A DNA stretch of 14,166 nt, from positions 1 through 14,166 of the forward strand of contig JBGTIS010000170.1 in assembly GCA_041745535.1 (NCBI GenBank), written 5' to 3'. Source of the DNA: JBGTIS01 sp041745535. GTDB lineage: Bacteria > Bacteroidota > Bacteroidia > Cytophagales > Cyclobacteriaceae. Both the position numbers and the translations under genes were made by a program. The notes under the pieces are model-generated. The model made no database searches and was not told the DNA's origin. It saw only the letters and a program-made list of their open reading frames with translations. Numbering within the stretch: the stretch's first letter is position 1; every line of letters begins with the position of its first letter. Positions 1 through 7,264 of this stretch are shown here, piece by piece.

Positions 1-1877
1 TTGCTGACTGCTTCCATAGACGAAGGCAACTCAAAAGGCAGTTTCCCCTGCGGTTGCGCATTGCCAAACAGCACTTCACAAACAGCCTGATCGCTTGCGC
101 CATAATCGGCAATCAGGGCTTTAGCCTGGGTAGTAATTTCAGGAATCACGGCCGGTCGGTCAAGGTACAGGTCCACAATAGTGGGAACGGTTGTTAACAA
201 ATTGAGTATTTTTTTCTTTTCTTCTCCTTTAAAATCCAGATCTCCATGATGAAAGCCTCGGGCAAAAGGGTTTTTTGTTTCTACCGGATACCAGGGGGTG
301 TTGATCCGGATAATGGCAAAATCAGCTTCTTTCGGTGTTTTCACCACTGTAGCGTACCGGGCTACGATAGTGCTATCCATATTCTCCACATACACCTTGA
401 GGCTGTTTTTGTCAAGCGGAAGCAAATCACCATCATTTTTCAGTAAAGTCATGGCCTTTTGCTGGCTTTCCTCACCCAACTGGCGAAACTTCTTTTTTCC
501 CACAATATCGTTCACTTTGGTTTCATCTACAAAAGGGTTGTCAAAAAGCCCCAACTGGAATTTTTGCCTCAGTATCCTTTTTACCGACACATCAATGCGT
601 TCTTCAGAGAGTTTGCCTTCATGTACCAGTTGCGCCACCAATTCAGGCCGGCTTTCACCGCCAAACTGGTCACAGCCGGCTTCTATTATTTTCAACACCC
701 GGTTGGCTTCATTCAGTTGCTCTACCCCCCAGGCCCTGGCTGGCCATACCACATCCGGCCCCATGGGTGCGTCGGTAATCAGGCCCCAGTCGGTACACAC
801 TACGCCATCAAATTTGTATTTGTTTCGCAACAAATCGGTAATAATACTTTTGTTGTAGGCCATGGCCACATCCTCATCGGTTTGGCCGGTAGGTACGCCA
901 TAATAAGGCATGATGGATGCGGTATGCGCCGCGAAGGCTGCTTCGAAAGGAATAAGGTGATAGTCGAAATTGTTGCCCGGATAAATCTGTCCTTTTTGAA
1001 ATTCAAAATGAGGGTCCAAGCCTTCTTTCTGCGGTCCGCCACCCGGAAAATGTTTGGTCATACAGGCGATGCCTGCTTCATTGAGCGTTTCTCCCTGCAT
1101 GCCTTCGATATAAGCTTTGGCCATTTTAGCGGTAAGTTGGGCATCTTCCCCAAAAGTCCCGCTTATCCTTGGCCACCGTGGTTCTGTGGCAAGGTCTACT
1201 TGCGGATGTAAGGCCAGCCGGATACCTACCGCCAGATATTCCTGCCGCACAATGTCGGCAAATTCCCTCATCACCTCTTCATCACCAATGGCGGCAAAGC
1301 CCAGGGTTTCGCAAAACTGTGAAAAGCCTTCGGCAGTCACCGAAAAAATGCTGTTGCTGAAGTGGTGGCGTGGGTCAGAGGCAATGGTAACCGGAATGCC
1401 CAACCGGGTTTGCTCGGCATATTGCTGTAAACTATTGTACCATTGGGCAAAGGTGGAGGGTTTTTCCGGAATGCCCCAAATATTGAAATGGGTCATGTGC
1501 CGGTCAGAAATGTTTTCAATGGCCGCAGGCATACGTGCCGCCGGACCTGCGGTGCCTTCCTTTTTTTCGAGAGACGCATCGTCGTTTACGGGCGCACCAT
1601 TAATAAACAGCATGCCTGCCTTTTCTTCTAACGTCATCTGGCTCAGCAGATCTTCAATCCTGGCTTCCACAGGTTGGGAAATATCTTCATAGGCATCTAA
1701 CTTGCCATTGCTGTTCAGGTCTCTGAAAGCCTTTCCATCCACTTCGGCTTTCACTTTGGTTTTGGCCAAAGCCAGTTGCGGAATCGTTATTGAGTTATCG
1801 TTCGTACTGGAGTGCTGACAACCTGCCATTACCAGGAAAAAAAACAAAAGCAGTAAATAGATTTTTTTAGCGTTCAT
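1..1877 (-). CDS. Glycoside hydrolase family 3 lipoprotein (beta-glucosidase-like), 3' end cut by window edge
   Basis: The gene starts at the ATG at 1877 and stays open for 625 codons to the left edge, so only the C-terminus is missing. Residues 1-20 form a lipoprotein signal (hydrophobic run ending LVMAGC, lipidated Cys20), which puts the enzyme on the outer membrane or in the periplasm. Residues 53-65 (DLNSNGKLDAYED) resemble a calcium-binding EF-hand loop, common at the N-terminus of Bacteroidota GH3 enzymes. The N-terminal barrel spans roughly 70-400 and carries KHFPGGG (about 275-281) and FDGVVCTDWG, whose Asp near 363 is the expected catalytic nucleophile. The second GH3 domain follows from about 430 and ends in GKLPFELP near the edge. 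The family hydrolyses beta-glucosides or related sugars; the exact substrate cannot be read here. It lies 205 nt downstream of the GAF kinase on the same strand. The family call is secure; the specificity is open. Confidence 0.93.
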   Translation of the reverse strand, partial: MNAKKIYLLLLFFFLVMAGCQHSSTNDNSITIPQLALAKTKVKAEVDGKAFRDLNSNGKLDAYEDISQPVEARIEDLLSQMTLEEKAGMLFINGAPVNDDASLEKKEGTAGPAARMPAAIENISDRHMTHFNIWGIPEKPSTFAQWYNSLQQYAEQTRLGIPVTIASDPRHHFSNSIFSVTAEGFSQFCETLGFAAIGDEEVMREFADIVRQEYLAVGIRLALHPQVDLATEPRWPRISGTFGEDAQLTAKMAKAYIEGMQGETLNEAGIACMTKHFPGGGPQKEGLDPHFEFQKGQIYPGNNFDYHLIPFEAAFAAHTASIMPYYGVPTGQTDEDVAMAYNKSIITDLLRNKYKFDGVVCTDWGLITDAPMGPDVVWPARAWGVEQLNEANRVLKIIEAGCDQFGGESRPELVAQLVHEGKLSEERIDVSVKRILRQKFQLGLFDNPFVDETKVNDIVGKKKFRQLGEESQQKAMTLLKNDGDLLPLDKNSLKVYVENMDSTIVARYATVVKTPKEADFAIIRINTPWYPVETKNPFARGFHHGDLDFKGEEKKKILNLLTTVPTIVDLYLDRPAVIPEITTQAKALIADYGASDQAVCEVLFGNAQPQGKLPFELPSSMEAVS

Positions 1878-2015
1878 GCGAATAATTGTATGGACTGGCA
1901 CAAATACATATAGGTTATTTCGCGGGAAATGTAAAAATTTAATACCAAAGGAATAGCGGATTGCCTGGTTATTTTACGAAACTCTTATTGTAAAATGGTA
2001 AGTGTACGTTTTACG

Positions 2016-2039
2016 GTCTGCAAAACCATTAAAGCAGAC
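2016..2039 (-). terminator. Weak hairpin downstream of the GAF kinase
   Basis: GTCTGC (2016-2021) pairs perfectly with GCAGAC (2034-2039) across a 12-nt loop, in the 205-nt gap between the GAF kinase stop and the GH3 start. A second 6-bp pair, GTAAAA/TTTTAC (about 1990-2014), lies next to it. There is no strong T tract on the minus strand, so termination is only a possibility. The rest of the gap shows no gene. A partial -7-like element (GTATTTG, about 1901-1907 read on minus) lies upstream of GH3 without a well-spaced -33 element. Confidence 0.25.
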
Positions 2040-2082
2040 TTATTGGGCGCAGTAATGTTTCAGGAAAGGAACAGGTACTGCC

Positions 2083-3270
2083 TTATTTGCACGGCATTCG
2101 GAAAGTAAAGCAGGTTGCTTCATCTGAAGATACCACCTCAAGTGTACCACCATGGGCACGTGCAATTTCAGCGGCGATATACAGGCCCAATCCTAAACCC
2201 TGTTTTCCTGGCTTTACGTCTTCCCGTGAAAAAGGCTGAAAAAGCCGCTCCATGGCAGCATCAGGAATTTTATCTCCGGAATTGATAACTGAAAGTTCAA
2301 ACTCACTTACACGGCTAATCGCTCTGACCACGATGGGGGTATTGGTGGCGCCATGGGTAATGGCATTACCTAAAAGATTGGAAAAGAGCTGCGCTACCCG
2401 GTTATCGTCACAAATTACAGGTTCGCTCAGGTCGAAACGCGTTTCAATAGGGCGGTCAGGGGCCAAAGTACGCATTTCTGACACCACCTGTTGCAATGCG
2501 GTTTTCAAAGCAACGCTATGGTTATCAGAGTTTAAGGTGATGCCACCCCCCAGCCGGCCTCTCGCGAAATCCAGCATGTTTTCAATCAACCCCTCCATGC
2601 GATAGTTGGTATTTTTAATTACCGTAACCAGTTGTTTCGCGTCTTCATCCAATGGCATTTGAAGCAATACCTCCGCGCTTACTTTGGTAGAGGCTACCGG
2701 ATTGCGCAGGTCGTGGCCTAGAATAGCGATAAACTGTTCGCGTAATTCAGCGGTTTTGCGTTCTTCCACCAGCTTTGCCTCGGTAATTTCCAGTTCCTCG
2801 AGCGCATTCAGGTGAAAGGCAATCAGATCGGAGAATAAAGTAAACATACCAATGATCTGTGGATTGTTTAATTGCGCGGGTTTGGGATCAATGGCGCATA
2901 GTGTACCGAAAAAACTGCCATCTTTCCGGAAAATAGGCATGGAAATGTAGCTTTGGAAACCATACATGGCCGGCGTATGGTGGCAATAATATACCGCGTC
3001 TTTCTCTACATGGTCAATAATCACAGGTTTCCGACTCTGTCGTATTTCATGGCAAATGGTGGTTTCTACTTTTAATTCATCGCCCGGCATAAGCCCGAAA
3101 GCAATATCATCGCGGGCACTGCAGGTAACCCATTTGTCTTCCGTTACCCGTGCGATGGCGGCAAAACCCATCCCTGTGGCGCGGCAGATCACGTCGAGTA
3201 TGGTGGGCACTATCTTAATCCGATTGATAGCTTCAATGTCGGCCTGGATATTTACTTTGGTAGCTGGCAA
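2083..3270 (-). CDS. GAF domain sensor histidine kinase, cytoplasmic, orphan
   Basis: A 395-residue protein with no membrane segment. The GAF domain covers about residues 20-160 and includes the family stretch GSFFGTLCAIDPKP. A short coiled linker (160-180) leads to the dimerisation/phosphoacceptor domain with GHDLRNP (His186). The ATP-binding domain has an N box around 295-307 (LFSNLLGNAITHG), G1 NSGDKIP with Asp333, the F box LFQPF, and an intact G2 box GLGLGLY (358-364). All catalytic motifs are present, so it should be an active kinase sensing a small cytoplasmic ligand or redox state. The start is TTG at 3270: an in-frame TAA lies only one codon upstream (3276-3274) and there is no ATG before the GAF domain. 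No response regulator is adjacent. Its own promoter is predicted at 3309-3343. Confidence 0.92.
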   Translation of the reverse strand: MPATKVNIQADIEAINRIKIVPTILDVICRATGMGFAAIARVTEDKWVTCSARDDIAFGLMPGDELKVETTICHEIRQSRKPVIIDHVEKDAVYYCHHTPAMYGFQSYISMPIFRKDGSFFGTLCAIDPKPAQLNNPQIIGMFTLFSDLIAFHLNALEELEITEAKLVEERKTAELREQFIAILGHDLRNPVASTKVSAEVLLQMPLDEDAKQLVTVIKNTNYRMEGLIENMLDFARGRLGGGITLNSDNHSVALKTALQQVVSEMRTLAPDRPIETRFDLSEPVICDDNRVAQLFSNLLGNAITHGATNTPIVVRAISRVSEFELSVINSGDKIPDAAMERLFQPFSREDVKPGKQGLGLGLYIAAEIARAHGGTLEVVSSDEATCFTFRMPCK

Positions 3271-3308
3271 GATTTATTTATATAATTATAAGGCATTAAT
3301 CAGAACAG

Positions 3309-3343
3309 CAAATATAATAAACTAATTTCTGAAAAAATTCAAA
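3309..3343 (-). promoter_or_regulatory. Bacteroidota-type promoter for the GAF kinase
   Basis: Read on the minus strand, TTTG (3343-3340) is followed after 23 nt by TATATTTG (3316-3309). This fits the Bacteroidota consensus TTG - 17 to 23 nt - TAnnTTTG exactly in the -7 octamer and at the upper limit of spacing. Transcription would start about 30 nt before the TTG start codon. Confidence 0.6.
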
Positions 3344-3608
3344 TTAAAAACACCCTTTTTTATAGTTATTGAAAAAAGTGGGTACTGTTTATAAAGGGCG
3401 CGAACTTTCCGCGGCAACAAACGTGCTAGTTCACGATTGCTTACGGTTTCAGCTATTTGGCATAAAATCCTGCCACAATCAGCGAATTTCTTTTTTTCAA
3501 TTATTTTTTCAAGTTCAGGAACCGTATAAAATGTATGGTTAGAACTACCCCAAATTTAGTTGGCGGGTACATATGGAAACTTAAAAATGCCTTTCTTTAA
3601 GACAATCT

Positions 3609-3625
3609 TTATTTGAAACAAATAA
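3609..3625 (-). terminator. Short AT-rich hairpin downstream of the 132-residue gene
   Basis: TTATTTG (3609-3615) and CAAATAA (3619-3625) form a perfect 7-bp stem with a 3-nt loop, about 20 nt past the stop of the minus-strand gene ending at 3644. The stem is weak and has no clear T tract, so it is a candidate only. Confidence 0.3.
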
Positions 3626-3643
3626 CCGTCTGGCTATAGCGAG

Positions 3644-4042
3644 TCATTTATACTTTACTTTTTTGTTTTCTATGTAATATGGTATGTCGAAAGCTATGCG
3701 CAATTGCCTGCCCTTTTTTCCATCAAACGCACTCAGGTCTATGGCTTCAATAACCGGGGCATTCATATAGTCGGCTATAGCTACATTATAGGCGGTCTGC
3801 CCTACTTTGGCTTTCGCGGCATAAGCGGTCCTTACTTCATCGTTTTCCAGTGCCTGTTTGGCGTACCGTGCGGCTTCACGGAATTTGTTGATCTGCTTCT
3901 TCTGCCCCTCGGAAAGTTCCTGCTTTCTTTTTTCGGGCATTGCCTGTACAATGGTTTTTCCGCCTAATTGCCGAAAAACAATGGTGTCGCCCAGTTTGCC
4001 TGCCAGCCCCTGCGTGATAATATTCTTTTTTACTTTCGCCAT
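3644..4042 (-). CDS. Conserved-looking hypothetical protein, 132 aa
   Basis: I cannot assign a function. An in-frame ATG at 4048 would add Met-Leu, but ATG 4042 (MAKVKKNIITQGLAGKLGD) is preferred: an AAAGG lies 9 nt upstream of it and only 3 nt upstream of the other. The protein is basic and Ala/Lys rich, with no signal peptide or membrane segment. The opening pattern, short basic start then GLAGKLGDTIVFRQLGGKTI and MPEKRKQ, resembles the opening of DUF6266-type Bacteroidota proteins (GGFSGKVG followed by a short conserved stretch and a Pro). The resemblance is from memory and could be superficial. Residues about 45-75 look helical. It is transcribed divergently from the 137-residue gene across a 137-nt AT-rich gap. 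Confidence 0.75.
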   Translation of the reverse strand: MAKVKKNIITQGLAGKLGDTIVFRQLGGKTIVQAMPEKRKQELSEGQKKQINKFREAARYAKQALENDEVRTAYAAKAKVGQTAYNVAIADYMNAPVIEAIDLSAFDGKKGRQLRIAFDIPYYIENKKVKYK

Positions 4043-4179
4043 AAGCATTTACCTTTTAATTAAAGCTAAATCATTTTCCCTTTATTTTTTATAAAATTAT
4101 CTTAAAAAAAGTTGGTGCGCTGGGTTACCTTTTTGTTTTTGATTGCTACTAAAAAACATAATATTAAAATGAACCACCC

Positions 4180-4593
4180 ATGAAAGCGAATAAAAATACA
4201 TCGGTAGCCCGCGAATTTATCGGGGAATTTTTTTCAGATTGCAGTGGCGCGATGATGGTTAAATCAAGAAAAAACCAAACGCTGGAAATATTGGTTTTCT
4301 ATAACGATATTAACTCGCATTATCAGAAAGTTTTTCATTACCATAATTGGGAAATCAGCACGAAAATATACCGCACCAGCAATTGCTACGCGTTGCTGCA
4401 TCCGGAAGAAAATAACCACAAACTGGCCCGTATGTTCTCCAATGGCACCATTCTGAAAGATTATGACCATGAGGTGGAAACTATACAGTCGGAAGCGCAG
4501 ATTATGATAGAAAGCAACCATATTTACAGCTTCCATCGCCGTACGTATCACCATTTCTCCAATGTAAACTTAGTCCCTTCTAATTGTGCCTAG
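4180..4593 (+). CDS. Hypothetical protein, 137 aa
   Basis: I do not recognise this protein. Codon choice over the whole length (mixed GAA/CTG/GCC with G or C in many third positions) matches neighbouring genes, which supports it as real over the overlapping minus-strand frame. It has no signal peptide or membrane segment. It is rich in His, Asn and Tyr, with a His-dense C-terminus (IYSFHRRTYHHFSN) and a central YNDINSHYQKVFHYHNW stretch. This could suit metal or nucleic-acid binding, but that is speculation. It starts at ATG 4180, is divergent from the 132-residue gene and converges with the pyrophosphohydrolase gene; an 11-bp hairpin lies between the two stop codons. Confidence 0.7.
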   Translation: MKANKNTSVAREFIGEFFSDCSGAMMVKSRKNQTLEILVFYNDINSHYQKVFHYHNWEISTKIYRTSNCYALLHPEENNHKLARMFSNGTILKDYDHEVETIQSEAQIMIESNHIYSFHRRTYHHFSNVNLVPSNCA

Positions 4594-4622
4594 CTTTGTG
4601 ATTCTCATTTCGGAGAGTTAAA

Positions 4623-4653
4623 TGAATGTTGAATGGAATCACTTCAACATTCA
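4623..4653. terminator. 11-bp perfect hairpin between convergent genes, candidate bidirectional terminator
   Basis: TGAATGTTGAA (4623-4633) is exactly complementary to TTCAACATTCA (4643-4653), with a 9-nt loop. It sits between the stop of the plus-strand gene (4593) and the stop of the minus-strand gene (4666). It has no long T tract on either side, so the position argues for termination more than the sequence does. Confidence 0.55.
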
Positions 4654-4665
4654 TCATTTAGTTGA

Positions 4666-5136
4666 CTACTTCTTTAATATGGCGGCCAAAGCTGCGGGCG
4701 AATACTTTATCGATTTCATGGTTTTGTTATCGGCCCTGCGGTATACCAGAAAATGACCGTCGCTTTCCTCATAATAACAATCGGTATCGCGAGTTTCCCT
4801 GTAATATTTTATGGTGGCTTCTGCCTCTTCCACCGTTTTGCACGATTTGCTCATGTTAGAGCGCTGTACCTCATCGAACAGTTCTTTGAATTTTTCGCCC
4901 AATCCGAACTCTAAAATAGCTCCGGAAAGCACATATTGTAAATCGCACAGGGCATCGGCTACTTCCACCAGATCGCGGTCCTGTATGGCGGCTTCCAGTT
5001 CTTTCAGTTCTTCGGCCAGCAGGGCTACCCGCAACTGGCACCTGTTTTCGGCAGGAATAACCGGTTCTTTTTCAATAGGATGTTTAAAAGTTTGATGAAA
5101 TTCAGCTACATCGTTCAAAGCGTTGGGTTCCTGCAT
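4666..5136 (-). CDS. MazG/PRA-PH-like nucleoside triphosphate pyrophosphohydrolase
   Basis: A 156-residue all-alpha NTP-PPase-type protein. The metal-binding motif EExxE...ExxD is visible: Glu42, Glu43 and Glu46 in LLAEELKELE, then Glu58 and Asp61 in EVADALCDLQYVL, with Asp65 following. This family cleaves nucleoside triphosphates or phosphoribosyl-ATP to the monophosphate plus pyrophosphate. A stand-alone copy outside a his operon usually acts in housecleaning of nucleotide pools rather than histidine synthesis, though its substrate here is unknown. The C-terminal 50 residues (YYRETRDTDCYYEESDGHFLVYRRADNK) form an extension that looks like an extra beta hairpin. It starts at ATG 5136, is cytoplasmic, and is a single gene facing the hairpin at 4623-4653. 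No clear promoter was found upstream. Confidence 0.88.
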   Translation of the reverse strand: MQEPNALNDVAEFHQTFKHPIEKEPVIPAENRCQLRVALLAEELKELEAAIQDRDLVEVADALCDLQYVLSGAILEFGLGEKFKELFDEVQRSNMSKSCKTVEEAEATIKYYRETRDTDCYYEESDGHFLVYRRADNKTMKSIKYSPAALAAILKK

Positions 5137-5259
5137 ATCAAGATTGAGTTTTAGGTATGGGTACTGTTACTATTTGGATGGGTAAAATTAAGGCAACCGA
5201 TTATTTTTGTGAAGCGAATTCAGATTTTAATAGCAACCATCCACCCAGCCTGGTGGTAT

Positions 5260-7140
5260 TTACTGTTTCTGTACGCTGTTGCGCTGTTTTTTGGAATAAG
5301 GCAAGGTGAAGTAAAATTTATTTCCAGTACCCCGTTTACTTTCTAACCAGATGGTACCCCGTTGTTGCTGAACAAAATTCTGTAGTACCGAAAGCTCCAT
5401 GCCAGTTCCCACCTGGAATTGCTCTGGCAATTGAAAATAGCGATCGAATACTTTTTCAACCTGATCTTCTGGAATACATTCACCAAAATCTTCTACTGAG
5501 AACCGGATTTTATTATTTTTTTCCACAATATCCACAATCACTTTTTTTCCGGGACTGGAGTTTTGAATGGCATTGGTAAGCAGGCTACCCATTACCCAGG
5601 CAATTTTTTCGGCATCCGCGTCTACTTCGGGTAAACCTGTTTCGTGCGGATATTCCAGGATTACCTGCTTTTCTTCGGCCAGTATTTTTACAGTATGCAG
5701 GGCATACCGCACAATATCATCCGGATTAACGGGTTCAGTTTTTAGCTGAAGCTGCCCGGTTTTTGCCTGGGCCAGTTCCATCATTTGGTGGGTAATCCGC
5801 AACAGGTGTTCGCTTTCATCTTTGATGTACAGTACCAGTTCTTTCTGTTCGTTGTTCAGCTTACCAATGCGCTCATCTTCCAGCAATTGCAAACTCATTT
5901 TGATAGAAGAAATGGGGGTTTTCATTTCGTGTGAAATACCCGACATGAATGCGGTTTTTGCCTGGTCTATTTCTTTAATTCTGGTAACATTTTTTAAAAT
6001 AATAACATGGCCGATCAGCTTTTGCCGGGCTTCACCCGCATCCCGCATGGTAATATCCATAATTTCTTTCTCATAGTAGCTTTCTTTCCCATCTTCGGTA
6101 ATTTCTACCGGCTTGTATCGTACCGTTTCCCATTCGTTGAAACTGATCATGAGTTCCTGTATCAGCTCATGCATCAGCGGGTTGGCAGAGGCCACATCCG
6201 GCGCGTATTTATGTATCAGACTGTTTTCTTCCATACCCAGCAAATGCAGGGCTTTAGGATTGGCAAAAAGAACGACTTTGTTTTCATCGAGCCCGATGAT
6301 GGCTTCCGACATTTTATTGATAATCGTTTCGGTACGCTTTTTCTCGAACAGCATCTGCGCCAGGTTGGTACTTTCATACTCTTTCAGCTTTTCTGCCATG
6401 GTATTGAACGAACGGGCCAGTGCGCCAAACTCATCGGTAGCGGTAACATCGATCCGGTGCTGGTAATTTTTCCTGGCAATTTGCTTCATGCTTTCATTTA
6501 ACTTTTTAATAGGCCGGGCAATATAGTTGGGGAAAACCAACAGAAATAAAAGGGAAACCAACATGCTAATACTGCCTATTACCAGCATATAAACAATTAC
6601 CCGATCGGCAGTAATCCGGGCTTTTTCATTTTTTTCCAGAACCGTATCCTGATTGAGCTCATAGATACTGGTAAGGTAACCATTGATATTTTTAATAAGC
6701 GGTAAGCCGGATTGGGCATAGGTTCGCAGGCTTAGCGGTGCATCAAACAGGGCAACAAGTTCTGAATACTGCTTTTGCAGCGAATTGGTAAGCTCTTTTT
6801 CTCCGGCTTCGGTCAAGTTGGCGCTTTGTGCTTCCAAAGCCTGCTCAAAGGCACTGAGCGACTCCCGGAAACCCTTCTGATTAACCGACAGGTTCGCGAT
6901 GTTTTGCCGCGTAATCAGTTCTTCTTCCAGCATATTTTGCAGATCGCCCATGGATTTGAACATCCGCTGTACATAGCTTAGGGTGCGGTAATTATCTTTG
7001 ATAATAGCCTGCGCATCCGTATCCAGTCTTTCCAGATAGTAAACGCCCAATCCGCCAATCAGGGTAATTACCACAAACAGAAAAGCGATACCAAGTGAAA
7101 TTTTTGTTTTTACGCTCACGCTTACAGAATTTAATAACAT
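5260..7140 (-). CDS. Membrane sensor histidine kinase (HAMP-PAS-HisKA-HATPase) with altered ATP-binding boxes
   Basis: 626 residues. TM1 is at about 14-36 and TM2 at about 180-203; between them lies a mostly helical periplasmic sensor of about 140 residues, likely a four-helix bundle. HAMP follows (about 205-257), then a coiled linker, a PAS domain (about 270-390), and the phosphoacceptor helix SGISHEMKTP with His404. In the ATPase domain the N box keeps Asn523 (LLTNAIQNS). G1 reads DFGECIP, with Cys555 where Gly is usual, and G2 reads GTGMELS, with Glu582 in place of the third Gly. Both substitutions were checked in the bases. Nucleotide binding may be weak, or the protein may act by another route such as phosphatase activity or heterodimerisation. 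The architecture resembles kinases I associate with Bacteroidota kdp operons, but no kdp gene is present. It has its own predicted promoter at 7222-7249; no response regulator is adjacent. Confidence 0.93.
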   Translation of the reverse strand: MLLNSVSVSVKTKISLGIAFLFVVITLIGGLGVYYLERLDTDAQAIIKDNYRTLSYVQRMFKSMGDLQNMLEEELITRQNIANLSVNQKGFRESLSAFEQALEAQSANLTEAGEKELTNSLQKQYSELVALFDAPLSLRTYAQSGLPLIKNINGYLTSIYELNQDTVLEKNEKARITADRVIVYMLVIGSISMLVSLLFLLVFPNYIARPIKKLNESMKQIARKNYQHRIDVTATDEFGALARSFNTMAEKLKEYESTNLAQMLFEKKRTETIINKMSEAIIGLDENKVVLFANPKALHLLGMEENSLIHKYAPDVASANPLMHELIQELMISFNEWETVRYKPVEITEDGKESYYEKEIMDITMRDAGEARQKLIGHVIILKNVTRIKEIDQAKTAFMSGISHEMKTPISSIKMSLQLLEDERIGKLNNEQKELVLYIKDESEHLLRITHQMMELAQAKTGQLQLKTEPVNPDDIVRYALHTVKILAEEKQVILEYPHETGLPEVDADAEKIAWVMGSLLTNAIQNSSPGKKVIVDIVEKNNKIRFSVEDFGECIPEDQVEKVFDRYFQLPEQFQVGTGMELSVLQNFVQQQRGTIWLESKRGTGNKFYFTLPYSKKQRNSVQKQ

Positions 7141-7221
7141 TCAATCAAATGATGGTCAGTGGGCTACTAACTGATCGTTGTTGTTTATTTGTTACTTATT
7201 ATTGTGCCGTCTTAGCAAATT

Positions 7222-7249
7222 CAAATATACGATACTGTACTTTTTCCAG
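7222..7249 (-). promoter_or_regulatory. Candidate promoter for the HAMP-PAS kinase
   Basis: On the minus strand TATATTTG (7229-7222) matches the Bacteroidota -7 consensus TAnnTTTG exactly. CTG (7249-7247), one mismatch from TTG, lies 17 nt upstream of it. The octamer is identical to that of the GAF kinase promoter. It lies in the 124-nt gap after the sulfatase and implies separate transcription of the kinase, with a leader of about 75 nt. Confidence 0.4.
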
Positions 7250-7264
7250 TTTTTAAATTACCGG

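Larger units (their letters stand above)
3271..3643. other. Gap of 373 bp between the GAF kinase and the 132-residue gene; possible gene remnant
   Basis: The segment holds the kinase promoter (3309-3343), a short hairpin (3609-3625), and a 78-codon open stretch on the minus strand (3555 down to a TAG at 3322) without an ATG. That stretch translates to a charged, protein-like sequence containing VPELEKIIEKKKFADCG and ETVSNRELARLLPRKVRAL. It could be the remnant of a lost gene or chance. Nothing else gene-like was seen. Confidence 0.3.

Noticed and set aside
459..1211. Long plus-strand open frame (250 codons) across the GH3 gene
   Set aside because: It is antisense to the unbroken GH3 frame, whose motifs are recognisable throughout; the plus-strand translation has no domain-like pattern.
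4264..4554. 96-codon minus-strand frame opposite the 137-residue gene
   Set aside because: Codon use and the protein pattern favour the plus-strand gene.
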